A DNA stretch of 64,000 bases from JAPKZH01 sp963715635 (GCA_963715635.1 OY970261.1:3348001-3412000), one strand, 5' to 3'. Positions 39,033 to 48,153 are shown, counted from the stretch's first letter. Notes: a model not told the origin generated them from the sequence alone. Program-made: numbers and translations.

Positions 39033-39314
39033 GTGGAAATGAACATTGTTCCATTGACCTCGGCCAAAGCGAGATTTTCCGAGTTCATCAATCGTCTTAT
39101 TTATCAGAAGGCGATGATAACGATCACAAAAAGAGGCCGTAACGTCGCCGTCCTCCTGCCTTGGGAAGCCTACCAAGAGATGATCAAGCGACAAAAAGGG
39201 AGACTTCTGGACGCGGCCGGGTGCCTGTCCGATTATGACCGGGACATCGCGGATATGGCACGCCTTGCCGAGGACGCCCGACAGAAAGCGAAAAGCCGAA
39301 AATCACCCCTCTGA
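39033..39314 (+). CDS. Phd/YefM family antitoxin
   Basis: About 93 residues from a GTG at 39033, which has GGGAG five or six bases upstream; an ATG at 39039 is the alternative. The Phd/YefM fold is indicated by MNIVPLTSAKARFSEFINR, then ITKRGRNVAVLLPWEAYQEM. The C-terminus is charged and likely disordered until it binds the toxin. The stop codon overlaps the toxin start as TGATG. It would neutralise the PIN toxin and repress the operon. Confidence 0.88.
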   Translation: MEMNIVPLTSAKARFSEFINRLIYQKAMITITKRGRNVAVLLPWEAYQEMIKRQKGRLLDAAGCLSDYDRDIADMARLAEDARQKAKSRKSPL

Positions 39315-39721
39315 TGTACATCCTGGACACCGACGTTCTGAGCAATCTCGTCCGGAAAACGACGTCGCCCGTTCTCCGTAAAAAACTCGGCGAGGTTTCG
39401 CCGGAAATGATCTTCACCTCGGCCATCACCCTCTCGGAGATCTTCTACGGCGTTTTCCGGTCGCCGCATCGAGAGCGGATTTTGGCCGAGCTGGAAGACA
39501 AGGTTTTTCCTTTCGTGTCCGTCCTGTCTTTCGACGAAGATTGCGCCCGACATTTCGGCGAGATCAAGGCGAGGCTCGACAAGCGCGGCTGGAGCCGCAG
39601 TGATTTGGATTTATGTGTCGCAGCGATCGCCGTTCGCCACCGGTTCGTCCTGGTTACCGGAAATGTCCGCCATTTCCAGGGCATCCCTGGGCTGAAAGTC
39701 GAAAACTGGCTTTCCGATTAG
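39314..39721 (+). CDS. vapC: PIN domain toxin (VapC-like)
   Basis: The 135-residue PIN ribonuclease has MYILDTDVLSNLV at the N-terminus, SEIFYGVFRSP with the second acidic residue, and WSRSDLDLCVAAIAV and LVTGNVRHF at the C-terminus. The usual acidic quartet is recognisable (Asp5, Glu42 region, Asp97 region, and Asn or Asp in the last motif). It cleaves RNA when free of antitoxin. Its stop is 8 bases before a palindromic element. Confidence 0.9.
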   Translation: MYILDTDVLSNLVRKTTSPVLRKKLGEVSPEMIFTSAITLSEIFYGVFRSPHRERILAELEDKVFPFVSVLSFDEDCARHFGEIKARLDKRGWSRSDLDLCVAAIAVRHRFVLVTGNVRHFQGIPGLKVENWLSD

Positions 39722-39729
39722 GGATAGCC

Positions 39730-39795
39730 GGGGTCAAAGCTACTCGTTACGCACAATTCTCCAGGGGAAGATGCGTAATGAGTAGGTTTGACCCC
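39730..39795. repeat. GGGGTCAAA-type palindromic element, short form (copy 4)
   Basis: The arms GGGGTCAAAGCTACTCGTTA and its right-hand partner ending AGGTTTGACCCC enclose only about 20 bases, so the internal part of the long form is deleted. It starts 8 bases after the PIN toxin stop. Confidence 0.85.
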
Positions 39796-39915
39796 AATTA
39801 TAAGCAATTTCAAAGGGATAGTCGTCTGTTGTTTTGAAATCCATGATAACGTGGCACCATCTTGGATAAAAATTACCACGCGCTGATGATAAGAATTGAT
39901 AACCAATGATTAATT

Positions 39916-40140
39916 ATGATAAAATACAATTTTACCTATCATGCAGAACAGAGGATCAAACAGAGAGCCATCAAAAAAGAGGAAATTGAAAAGGTTTTGA
40001 ATGATCCTGATTATTCCTACCCCGGCAAGCAGGGAGAATTGAATTTGGTGAAAGAATTATCCGAGGGGAGGAAACTCAGAGTTGTTGTCAAGCCCGAAAA
40101 AAATAAGACGAAGATAATCACAGCGATCATTGTTGATTAA
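39916..40140 (+). CDS. DUF4258 family small protein (toxin-like)
   Basis: The 74-residue protein has the DUF4258 pattern: FTYHAEQRIKQRAIKKEEIE, VLNDPDYSYPGKQGEL, then KLRVVVKPEKNKTKIITAI. The 'HA.QR..QR.I' helix and the strand pair are typical of RelE-like or BrnT-like small RNase folds. It is paired with a DUF2283 protein 17 bases downstream, a common arrangement of these two families. A toxin role is an inference. Confidence 0.75.
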   Translation: MIKYNFTYHAEQRIKQRAIKKEEIEKVLNDPDYSYPGKQGELNLVKELSEGRKLRVVVKPEKNKTKIITAIIVD

Positions 40141-40157
40141 ATGGAAAGGACGAAAAA

Positions 40158-40493
40158 ATGAGAGTTACATTTGACCGGACAGCAGATGCCACTTACATAA
40201 AACTTTCTGATAGAAAAATAGACAAGACGATCCCCGTTTCAGATTATTGTAATGTCGACTTGGATGATGAAGGGAAGGTTGTAGGCATCGAACTATTGTT
40301 TATTAGTCAATACATGGATGATTTCAGACTCTGGCTGGAACTTGCCAGCGCGGCAGAATATCTCAACAAATCAGAGATAACTTTGAGAAGATGGGTGAAA
40401 GACGGCGGTGTGCCCTATTATAGGCTGGGAAGAGAATATCTGTTTATTAAAGAGGAACTCGACGAGTTCATTAAAAAACATAAAAAAGCATAA
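40158..40493 (+). CDS. DUF2283 domain fused to an excisionase-type helix-turn-helix
   Basis: Residues 1-50 are a DUF2283 domain (VTFDRTADATYIKLSDRKI, VDLDDEGKVVGIELLFIS). Residues 60-110 are a MerR/excisionase-like DNA-binding domain (ASAAEYLNKSEITLRRWVKD, VPYYRLGREYLFIKEELDEF). DUF2283 proteins are usually about 60-70 residues without a DNA-binding part. The fusion suggests an antitoxin that directly binds DNA and represses the pair with the DUF4258 gene. Confidence 0.8.
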   Translation: MRVTFDRTADATYIKLSDRKIDKTIPVSDYCNVDLDDEGKVVGIELLFISQYMDDFRLWLELASAAEYLNKSEITLRRWVKDGGVPYYRLGREYLFIKEELDEFIKKHKKA

Positions 40494-40503
40494 ACGACTT
40501 GCC

Positions 40504-40671
40504 GGGGTCAAAGCTACTCGTTACGCACAATTTCCGGCACAGTGAATTCATGGCCCGATGCTCCTTGGAAGGAAGGCAGCGAGCGGAGCGAGCGTTGGAA
40601 GGAAACCCTACGTAAGGGTTTCCTTCCAAGAGTGTCCCGGGGGAAGATGCGTAATGAGTAGGTTTGACCCC
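40504..40671. repeat. GGGGTCAAA-type palindromic element, long form (copy 5)
   Basis: It has outer arms as in the other copies and an inner palindrome of TTGGAAGGAAACCC with its complement around 40610. It is nearly identical to copy 6 at 43028, in the same orientation, and starts 10 bases after the DUF2283 gene stop. Confidence 0.9.
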
Positions 40672-40761
40672 AACTATATTTGAGTCTTCAAAGCATTTTT
40701 CATAAAATCAAGAGGCGCTCTGAAATATCATTTTCCTGAAATGAGGGGAGGAAGAATTATT

Positions 40762-43017
40762 ATGCGTATTCAACATTTAAAACGAATGACAATCATTGTG
40801 GAATTGGTCCTGGCCGTCCTGCTTTGTGCCGTTGCGGCGGCTGCCCAACTCAGCCAGAACATGCAGGACATGCTGCGCCGCATCAACTCAGGGGAATTCG
40901 GCACGGCCGGACGGAGGGCACCCGGCGCCGGCGGCCGGTGGGTCGACGGCGGACAGGGCTATACGAGCACGGAACGGAATCCGAAAGGGGGCAGCGATAT
41001 CGTGCGCTATGACACGGCTACCGGGAAGCGCGATGTGCTGATGACGGCGGACGATTTGATTCCGCCCCAGCTCGGCAAGCCGTTGGAATTCAGCTCGTAC
41101 GCGTCCTCCGCCGACGGCAAGCGCATGTTGTTCACAACCAACGGGCGGACGATCATGATCAGGAAAACAGCCAACGACTATTGGGTGCTGGACAAGACCG
41201 ACAACTCGTGGCACAAACTCGGCGGAAATTCGACCACGGGTTTGCTCTACACGAAGTTGTCGCCGGACGGCGCGCGGGCCGCTTATGTCCGGGAGAACAA
41301 CATCTATGTCGAAGATATCCGGAGCGGTGCGATCAAACAGCTCACCGCGGACGGCGGTCCCTTGATCATCAATGGCACGTCCGATTATGTCTATGAAGAG
41401 GAATTTTCCGTTCGCGACGCTTTTGAGTGGAGCCCGGACGGTCAGAAGATCGCCTACCTCCAGTTCGATGAGAACGGCGTTCCGGAGTTCGCCTTGATCA
41501 ACTATACGGACACTTTGTATCCTGTCATCACCAGATATGCCTTCCCAAAACCAGGGCAGACGAATCCTGCGGTCCGTGCGGGCGTCGTCAGCGCGGCGGG
41601 TGGTCCAACTCTCTGGATAAAAACGCCCGGCGATCCCCGCAACACGTACATTGCCCGCCTGGGCTGGGCGGGCAACTCTCAAGAGCTAATCCTCCAGCAC
41701 TTAAACCGGCTCCAGAATGCCAACGGCGTCCTGCTGGCGAATGTGGAAACGGGCGACGCGCGCCTGATGTATCGCGACCAGGACGAAGCCTGGGTCGATG
41801 TGAACAACACGCTCGTCTGGCTCGAGAAGGGCAAGCGCCTGCTGTTCGTGAGCGAGCGCGACGGTTGGCGTCATGCCTATGCCATCTCCCGCGAGGGCCA
41901 GGCGCGTCTCATCACGACCGAACCTTTTGACCTCGTCTCCATTTCGGCCGTCGATGAAGCGGGCGGCTGGCTGTATTACATTGCCTCGCCCCAGAACGCA
42001 ACCCAGCGGTATCTTTACCGCTCGCGCCTCGACGGCAAAGGCAAAACTGTGCGGATAACGCCGGCCGAAGCTCCTGGGACGCATACCTACAACATCTCCC
42101 CCGACTGCCGCTGGGCCTTTCATAGCTACTCCACGTTCGATTCGCCGGGAATTTCGGATATCATCCGGCTGCCGGAGCACCGAGTCGTGCGCGTGACTCA
42201 GGACAATGCTGAACTCAAGGCGAAGGTAGCTCCCATGCTCAAGGGCCGCACTGAGCTTTTCCAGGTCGATATCGGGGACGGGGTGAAGATCGACGGCTGG
42301 CTGATCCGGCCCAGCCAGTTCGATCCCTCGAAGAAGTATCCCATCATCATCAACGTGTACGGCGAGCCGGCTGGAACTACGGTCAATGACAGTTGGGGCG
42401 GCTCGAACAGAATCCTGATGACGGCCTTGGCCGACGACGGATATCTTCTGGCCAGCTTCGACAACCGCGGCACGCCGGCTCCCAAAGGGCGGGCCTGGCG
42501 CAAGGTGGTTTACGGCTCCGTCGGAGTGTTGGCCTCGAAGGAGCAGGCCGCGGCTTTGCGCACGCTGGCTGCCTCACATCCCTACGTTGATCTGACCCGG
42601 GTCGCTGTCTTTGGATGGAGCGGCGGCGGCTCCATGACTCTCAACCTGATGTTCCGCTCGCCGGAACTCTACAAGGTGGGCGTCTCCGGGGCGCCGGTCC
42701 CGGATCAAACCCTCTATAACTCGATCTACCAGGAACGCTACATGGGTCTCCCGCAGGATAATGCCGAGGGATATAAAGCCGGCTCCCCGATCACGTTTGC
42801 CGAGGGCCTCCAGGGCAAGCTGCTCATCATCCACGGCACGGGCGACGATAACGTCCATTTCCAGGGAACGCAGCGCCTGCTCAACAGGCTTATCGACCTC
42901 AATAAACAGTTTAGCTTCATGGAGTATCCGAACCGGCGTCACGGAATCAGTGGCATCCACCTGGATACCCTCAGGTACGGCTTCCTTGAACAATACCTGC
43001 TGGCCGGCGGCCGCTAG
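40762..43017 (+). CDS. Exported S9 family peptidase (DPP IV type), third copy
   Basis: The product is 751 residues from the ATG at 40762, which has GGGGAGG upstream; an ATG 21 bases earlier lacks a site. A signal peptide ends near AAAAAQ. A DPP IV N-terminal propeller is followed by a hydrolase domain with Ser in FGWSGGGS, Asp in GTGDDNVH and His in RRHGIS. The Asp/His context is of the classical DPP IV branch, different from the other two S9 peptidases here. A Glu pair (YEEEF) near residue 210 matches the DPP IV substrate-anchoring motif. The gene is bracketed by two near-identical palindromic elements. Confidence 0.92.
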   Translation: MRIQHLKRMTIIVELVLAVLLCAVAAAAQLSQNMQDMLRRINSGEFGTAGRRAPGAGGRWVDGGQGYTSTERNPKGGSDIVRYDTATGKRDVLMTADDLIPPQLGKPLEFSSYASSADGKRMLFTTNGRTIMIRKTANDYWVLDKTDNSWHKLGGNSTTGLLYTKLSPDGARAAYVRENNIYVEDIRSGAIKQLTADGGPLIINGTSDYVYEEEFSVRDAFEWSPDGQKIAYLQFDENGVPEFALINYTDTLYPVITRYAFPKPGQTNPAVRAGVVSAAGGPTLWIKTPGDPRNTYIARLGWAGNSQELILQHLNRLQNANGVLLANVETGDARLMYRDQDEAWVDVNNTLVWLEKGKRLLFVSERDGWRHAYAISREGQARLITTEPFDLVSISAVDEAGGWLYYIASPQNATQRYLYRSRLDGKGKTVRITPAEAPGTHTYNISPDCRWAFHSYSTFDSPGISDIIRLPEHRVVRVTQDNAELKAKVAPMLKGRTELFQVDIGDGVKIDGWLIRPSQFDPSKKYPIIINVYGEPAGTTVNDSWGGSNRILMTALADDGYLLASFDNRGTPAPKGRAWRKVVYGSVGVLASKEQAAALRTLAASHPYVDLTRVAVFGWSGGGSMTLNLMFRSPELYKVGVSGAPVPDQTLYNSIYQERYMGLPQDNAEGYKAGSPITFAEGLQGKLLIIHGTGDDNVHFQGTQRLLNRLIDLNKQFSFMEYPNRRHGISGIHLDTLRYGFLEQYLLAGGR

Positions 43018-43027
43018 CGAGGAAACC

Positions 43028-43195
43028 GGGGTCAAAGCTACTCTTTACGCACAATTTCCGGCACGGTGAATTCATGGCCCGATGCTCCTTGGAAGGAAGG
43101 CAGCGAGCGGAGCGAGCGTTGGAAGGAAACCCTACATAAGGGTTTCCTTCCAAGAGTGTCCCAGGGGAAGATGCGTAACGAGTAAGTTTGACCCC
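43028..43195. repeat. GGGGTCAAA-type palindromic element, long form (copy 6)
   Basis: Nearly identical to copy 5 (40504-40671) and in the same orientation. It starts 10 bases after the S9 peptidase stop. Confidence 0.9.
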
Positions 43196-43207
43196 AAATA
43201 TTCTGAA

Positions 43208-43288
43208 TTGCCTCTCTCAGAAAGTCCGGAAAACCGATTCCGATCAATGATGTCTGGATCGCGGCTCACGGCCTGGAAACGGGCTCTA
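43208..43288 (+). pseudogene. Fragment of a PIN toxin gene
   Basis: The plus strand reads SLRKSGKPIPINDVWIAAHG followed by LETGS. This matches residues near 90-115 of the intact PIN toxin at 57494-57895 (SLRKSEKSIPINDVWIAAHG). Neither start nor end is present. Confidence 0.8.
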
Positions 43289-43306
43289 GCGGACATCTCG
43301 ATCTGT

Positions 43307-43478
43307 CTAAAGCTTGAGGAACATCCACTCTTTCGTGGAGGGCACGCTGCCCATCAGGACGCTCTTTTTTTGGTCACGAGAAAATTATCGCTCAGGTTGT
43401 AGCCGAAGTCGTGGGCCGGATCGAACGGTCCGGGCTCGGCGCTGAAAGTCATGCTTTTCACGGGAACGGTCTGATCCG
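43307..43478 (-). pseudogene. Fragment: C-terminus of an M24 aminopeptidase gene
   Basis: The minus strand ends in EWMFLRQI-like codons in the same order as the intact gene at 57949: KLRSDNF-type loop, DPAHDFGYN and the final FLKL stop at 43307. A frameshift is present in the T-rich stretch near 43365. About 100 bases that separate the PIN and M24 genes in the intact locus are missing here. Confidence 0.75.
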
Positions 43479-43486
43479 CTAAGCAA

Positions 43487-43511
43487 ATGAAAGGCGCTGC
43501 TGGCCTTTCAT
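43487..43511 (-). terminator. Terminator-like hairpin after the membrane/spermidine synthase-like gene
   Basis: ATGAAAGGC and GCCTTTCAT form a perfect nine-base stem with a seven-base loop, 28 bases past the stop codon. The downstream T-run in the minus direction is short (TTTG). Confidence 0.4.
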
Positions 43512-43539
43512 GTCTTCTGAATGATGATCCGGTCGTCGT

Positions 43540-45945
43540 TTAGCGGCGACTCTGATCGAGGTTGACTGAATTCGGATTCTTGAGGCCTTTGACGATCTTC
43601 CGCCAGAGCGAGGGAACCGAAATAGGATACTCCGCGGCCGGGACCTCGTCCGTGAGGATCCCGACATTCGGCAGCTCCTCCTTGTCGACGGCTTGAACCT
43701 GGGCCATGAACACCGCGTAATATTCGTCTGGCATTTTGTCCGCGGGGATGAGATACGGTGCCGTCCGGTGCAACATCTCCGCGGTGAGAAGCTCCTTCAC
43801 TCGGGACTCCAAAGGAGCATAGACGTGTTCCCCGCAAACCATGATCCGCTTGTTGTGGATGGCGACATGGCCGAACACGGAGGCCAGCGTGTTCAGGACC
43901 AGGTCCCACTCTCGCGGGTCCGAAGCGTTGGGAACATGGTAATAGAAGCCGTCCGGATTCAGGATGTCCCGTATGCTTCGGAAGAATTGGACGGACGTGA
44001 CTCCCCCGGCTCCAGACCAGCTGGGGAAACAGAGATTATTGATAATGGCATCGAACTTCAGCGATTCGCGGGCGAATATCTTGACGGCTTGTTTGGCATC
44101 GCTCCTCACGATCCGGAGCCTCTGATCGGCAAACGGATCCTCGTTGAACTTGGCGACCGGCCTCGTGCTGACCAAATCGATGATCTCCCGGGACCAGTTG
44201 ACGACGACCACCCGCCGGACCCGCGGGTCCTTCAGCAGATCGGCGATGTTCTGCCCCCCGCCCAGTCCCAAAACGAGCACGCTATGCAGGCCTTCTTGGA
44301 ATCGGGGAAGATTGGCGATGTAGGCGAACCGGTGCGACGGAAGTTCGGACATTAGAAAACCGTCCCCGTAGATCTCGATAATCGTCTTGTTTTTAACTTT
44401 TTCCCTCACGGCCGCGGCGACTCCCGTCATGCCTTCCCGATAAGCCTCGACGCATACATATGTTGTATATTTCCCCGTGGCGATTTCATACTTGATGTTC
44501 CGATCAGACAGGATGAACAAACCCGCGGGCAGAACGGCTAGCGCCAAAAATGATGCGCGTCGAACCCAAACCCTGCCGGCCGAAAATGCCGTCTCGCCGG
44601 ACGAGGCTCGGCCCGCAGCAGCGATTCCTACCATGCCTCCGAGGACGGATAGGCCGGAGATCAGGACGGCGGAGCCGTACCACCCCACGCCGGGGATCAG
44701 AATAAAGCCCGTGGCCAAAGACCCGAGCGCGCAGCCAAGGGAATTCCAGAAATAGACGGTCCCGGACGCGTTCCCCAGGGACCGGTTGTCCTCGCTTAGG
44801 CTTTTGATGAGAGAAGGGAATATCCCTCCGGAGACGAAAACGACCGGGACGACGAAGATCAGGAGAGGCAATCCGAAGTAAGCGAAAAGTCGGGCGGCGG
44901 GGAGGAATTGCCCGTTCTCGAGCAAATCCCCAAAGTGTTTGAACATCTGAGCGAAGTTGAAATACGCCGCGTATTTGTTCCTGAGCACGGGGCCGATGAG
45001 AAGGATGGAGAAAGGGAGGATCGAGCCCAAAGCAGCCTGGAGGAAGAAAGGCAGGATCTTCGAAAGGCCGGACTTCATCCAGTTCTTGATCGCAGACCAA
45101 ACAATACTCCCAAGGCTCATCGACAGGAGAACCGCCGACAAGATGATGGGAAAGGAATAGGCCGACTGTCCCTGCACAAGCCCGAGGAATCGGATGAATA
45201 GGATCTCGAGGGACAGGGCGATGAAACCCGAAAGAAAGGCGAAACCCGACAAGAACCGCACGGATGCCACTCCCCGGACGGCCCGCACAGGCCCCGGAGG
45301 GGCCGGCGGGGCCTCCTCCGCCGACCGGCCGCCCTTGAAGTAAAGACCCCCCAGAGCGAACGCGAGGGCCACGTTCATCAGGGCCGCCGCTCTCAACGTC
45401 GCGGGAAGGCCCCACGTCCCGAATACGAGCGGCGGCAGGATCGTGCCAGCGAAGGCCCCCAAGACATTGATTCCGTAGACCAGCCCGATGAATTTCGTAT
45501 TCGCTTCGACGGAGGGGACAAAACTCTCGAAGATCAGGGGAAGAGTGCCTCCCATCAGGAGCGTCGGAACGATCAAGAAGATCAGCGAACCGAGGACCAC
45601 CGCTGCGAAACTTGCGCCTTCTCCCGCTCCGGAAAAAGCCGACGAGGCGAATTTGCCGATGCCGCCGATGAGGCCGAAGCTACATGCCCCGAAAAGACCC
45701 GTCAGAAGTTCGAGCCCCGCCAGAACGAGAAGGGCCTTTTCTTGGATCGTGCGGAAAAGAAAACCGCCGAGGCCGAGACCCAGCAGAAAGATTGATACAG
45801 TGATGGAGGCGGAGATAACATCGCCGCCGAAAACGGATTTGAGGGTCCTCTCCCAGATGACCTGATAGGTCAGGCTGCAGAATCCGGAGAGGAAGACATA
45901 CGCCAGGACAAAAGTCCGGAATCTGATCGTCGGTCCGGAGGTCAT
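43540..45945 (-). CDS. Fused integral membrane / spermidine synthase-like protein
   Basis: The 801-residue protein has about a dozen hydrophobic segments in the first ~480 residues ('SGFCSLTYQVIWERTLKSVF' is the typical start of this family). A spermidine synthase-like methyltransferase fold lies at about 500-760: VLVLGLGGGQNIADLL, then RVRRVVVVNWSREII and FDAIINNLCFPSW. The product has no clear polyamine-synthase catalytic Asp motif, so it may methylate or bind another substrate. Fused proteins of this kind are common and mostly uncharacterised. The gene is monocistronic as far as seen. Confidence 0.8.
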   Translation of the reverse strand: MTSGPTIRFRTFVLAYVFLSGFCSLTYQVIWERTLKSVFGGDVISASITVSIFLLGLGLGGFLFRTIQEKALLVLAGLELLTGLFGACSFGLIGGIGKFASSAFSGAGEGASFAAVVLGSLIFLIVPTLLMGGTLPLIFESFVPSVEANTKFIGLVYGINVLGAFAGTILPPLVFGTWGLPATLRAAALMNVALAFALGGLYFKGGRSAEEAPPAPPGPVRAVRGVASVRFLSGFAFLSGFIALSLEILFIRFLGLVQGQSAYSFPIILSAVLLSMSLGSIVWSAIKNWMKSGLSKILPFFLQAALGSILPFSILLIGPVLRNKYAAYFNFAQMFKHFGDLLENGQFLPAARLFAYFGLPLLIFVVPVVFVSGGIFPSLIKSLSEDNRSLGNASGTVYFWNSLGCALGSLATGFILIPGVGWYGSAVLISGLSVLGGMVGIAAAGRASSGETAFSAGRVWVRRASFLALAVLPAGLFILSDRNIKYEIATGKYTTYVCVEAYREGMTGVAAAVREKVKNKTIIEIYGDGFLMSELPSHRFAYIANLPRFQEGLHSVLVLGLGGGQNIADLLKDPRVRRVVVVNWSREIIDLVSTRPVAKFNEDPFADQRLRIVRSDAKQAVKIFARESLKFDAIINNLCFPSWSGAGGVTSVQFFRSIRDILNPDGFYYHVPNASDPREWDLVLNTLASVFGHVAIHNKRIMVCGEHVYAPLESRVKELLTAEMLHRTAPYLIPADKMPDEYYAVFMAQVQAVDKEELPNVGILTDEVPAAEYPISVPSLWRKIVKGLKNPNSVNLDQSRR

Positions 45946-46007
45946 GAGTTCGTTATCATCCGGGCCGCTCGCCGGAGGGGCCTCGATCTCGCTTGACCGA
46001 AAGGCGA

Positions 46008-47654
46008 TTATTGCTCGATGGTGACGCCCGACTTGAGCTCCAGCCCATCATTGTTCACCACGCCCACCTGATACGCATAGCGCTCACGGACCGGCAGCCT
46101 CTTGTCTACATACTGGAATGTCAACACGTTCAGCGTCGCGATCTTCACAAATGCGCTGTCCGCCTCCCCCGCCTTCTTCCGGTAGATCCGGTATTCCTGG
46201 ATCTTCGTGTCGTCATTGTCCGGATTCTTGGCGAAGGTGACCGTGTTCCATTTCTCTGCCGCGAACAGCACTTTGTTCAACTGCGAGGTCACCGTCGGCG
46301 CGCTCACCGCGTACAGCTTCGGCGCCAGTTTAAACGCGTAAAAGATGTCCGCCGCCCCGTCGCCCACCAAGTTGTCGAAAAAGAACAAGTGCAGGTCCCC
46401 GTCCTTTGTGATCTTGATCTGCGGCTCGCCCGCGTGCCCGGGGTACCTCGTTACCCGGTAGATGTCCGACCATTCCTTCAGCCCCGTCGCCTTGTTGATC
46501 TCGTAGGTCTTAAGACAGATGTCCCAGTTGACAGTCCCCACCCCATACCCGAAGGCCGTCTGCCACACGACGAATATCTCGTTCGTCGCCCCGTTGACCG
46601 CGACGTAGGCCGTTTCCGAGAGGTCGGGGAGGTTCGAGAGGTTCTGCGCCGTCTGCCACGAACCGTCAATCATGTACCGCAGCATGATCGACGACACTCC
46701 CTTGTCAACCTGCTGCCAGGCCACGTACGCATCACCGTCCCAGTCCGCCGTTACCTTTGGGTACGTCCAGTTGAGACCCGTGTCCGTCGAGATCATCAGC
46801 GGTGTCGTCCAGCCGTTCGGGTTTCGCGGGTTCACGTTCTTCGTGTACCAGACCACCGCGTTCCCGCTGCGGACGATATACACGAGATGCGCCACGCCGT
46901 TCTTGTCCAAATACAGGTTCGGCAGATACTGCCCGCCCGACGCCCCGCTATTGACCTGCATCACTCCGCTCCATTGCCCCGTCGATGGGTCCCGATACTT
47001 GTACTTCAGGGCGAACCCCCCGATGTCCGCCTGCCATACGGCGAAAACCGTATTGTCCACTGGGTTCGTCGAGAGAGTGACGTACGATGAGGCGTCGGCC
47101 GGCCCCGAGATGTTCTTCGCCGCGCTCCACGTCCCGTTCACTAGCTCTTTCTCCATGATCGCCATGTGCATTACCGCATAGTCGGCGTCGTGGTAGGCCA
47201 CGACGACCGTCGTTCCGTCGGTCGTCACCGCAATCGCCGGGAACCCCACGTCATCGATGTTGGGATAGACCAGCGACCAGCCCGTCGGCGTCGCCCAGCT
47301 TCCCGTCTTATTCGTGCTGAACATGATGTCCCGCCGCGCCCCCACCCCGCCGTACCATTCCGTCCAGACGCAATAGGCGTTGCTCTCGGCGTCTACCGCC
47401 CCCACCGCCACTTCGCTATCGGTCGAGGTCTTCGAGATGTTCTCCAGGCTGCTCCATCCGGGGGGCAGCCCGTCGATCATCAGCGCCTGCACCGGCGCGT
47501 CCGATGTCTTCACCCGAGACGAGACGGCCGCCGCCTTCTTTTGCGCCTTCGCCTTCGAACCCGCCTCCGGGTCCTTGGGATTCCGCGCCTGCCCAACCAG
47601 CAACAAAACCGTTATGGATGACATTAAAATGACGGAAAAAACAATCTTTTTCAT
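46008..47654 (-). CDS. Secreted BNR/sialidase-like propeller protein with C-terminal FN3-like domain
   Basis: The product is 548 residues from the ATG at 47654, which has AAGGAG upstream. It has a Sec signal peptide, a Lys/Ala-rich linker, and about seven propeller repeats with recurring 'A-W', 'V-W-Q' and 'Y-W' elements (for example EIFVVWQTAFGYG, DAYVAWQQVDKG). The last ~90 residues look like a fibronectin III domain (WNTVTFAKNPDNDDTKIQEY, RIYRKKAGE). No enzyme residues are seen. It may bind a surface ligand. It is followed on the same strand by nothing closely linked; the mini-barrel gene is 30 bases upstream. Confidence 0.65.
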   Translation of the reverse strand: MKKIVFSVILMSSITVLLLVGQARNPKDPEAGSKAKAQKKAAAVSSRVKTSDAPVQALMIDGLPPGWSSLENISKTSTDSEVAVGAVDAESNAYCVWTEWYGGVGARRDIMFSTNKTGSWATPTGWSLVYPNIDDVGFPAIAVTTDGTTVVVAYHDADYAVMHMAIMEKELVNGTWSAAKNISGPADASSYVTLSTNPVDNTVFAVWQADIGGFALKYKYRDPSTGQWSGVMQVNSGASGGQYLPNLYLDKNGVAHLVYIVRSGNAVVWYTKNVNPRNPNGWTTPLMISTDTGLNWTYPKVTADWDGDAYVAWQQVDKGVSSIMLRYMIDGSWQTAQNLSNLPDLSETAYVAVNGATNEIFVVWQTAFGYGVGTVNWDICLKTYEINKATGLKEWSDIYRVTRYPGHAGEPQIKITKDGDLHLFFFDNLVGDGAADIFYAFKLAPKLYAVSAPTVTSQLNKVLFAAEKWNTVTFAKNPDNDDTKIQEYRIYRKKAGEADSAFVKIATLNVLTFQYVDKRLPVRERYAYQVGVVNNDGLELKSGVTIEQ

Positions 47655-47684
47655 CGAGCACTCCTTAGGTTTTAACATTGGAAG

Positions 47685-47987
47685 TCAGAACGACAGGACG
47701 CCTTTTTTGAAGAAATTGAACCCGAAACTAAGGCCCACCAAGTATTCGTTGCCGCCGAGGTCGACGCTGATCCCGTTCGATGTCGCCGTCACCTTCGTGA
47801 ACTTGTAGTAGACCTTGACCCGCAACATGCCGTCCAGCACCGGCGGGATCAGGTAGATCCCGGTCGTGATATGGTGCCCGTTGGCGTTCCCCGTCGTGTT
47901 CGCCACGCTGCTCGTTTCCGTGTAGCTGTACCAGTCGAGTCCATAGCCGAGCAGGGCCGCGCTGAGGGTAGTGATGAGCTTTCTCAT
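47685..47987 (-). CDS. Signal peptide fused to the last strands of an outer-membrane barrel (mini-gene)
   Basis: The product is 100 residues from the ATG at 47987; AGGAGG is six bases upstream. A short hydrophobic leader (MRKLITTLSAALLGYG) runs straight into DWYSYTETSS, then HHITTGIYLIPPVLDG and 'LRVKVYYKFTKV', ending GLSFGFNFFKKG. These parts align with the last ~80 residues of the AMIN-domain barrel protein at 53786-54835. The N-terminal domains and most strands are missing, so it is probably a deletion derivative that kept a working start. Confidence 0.65.
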   Translation of the reverse strand: MRKLITTLSAALLGYGLDWYSYTETSSVANTTGNANGHHITTGIYLIPPVLDGMLRVKVYYKFTKVTATSNGISVDLGGNEYLVGLSFGFNFFKKGVLSF

Positions 47988-48153
47988 AAACATCCTCCTA
48001 ACAGTTTAATAGAAAATTCTTGCAAACACCAGGCTTTAGCTTGGGGATGAGTGGCATCTCGCAACGAAGCCGGGTCCGGCTGGCGGAGGGAAAGAACGCG
48101 AGCCGCCCAATTCGGCCGGCCAATAAAACCCTCGGAGCCAAAATCCAAATCAG

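Noticed and set aside
40504..43195. Insertion sequence or composite transposon with transposase
   Set aside because: The bracketed gene is a peptidase and no transposase is encoded; only a non-autonomous bracket can be claimed.
45993..47090. A 365-residue, Arg- and Val-rich plus-strand frame
   Set aside because: Antisense to the secreted propeller gene, with biased composition and no start signal.
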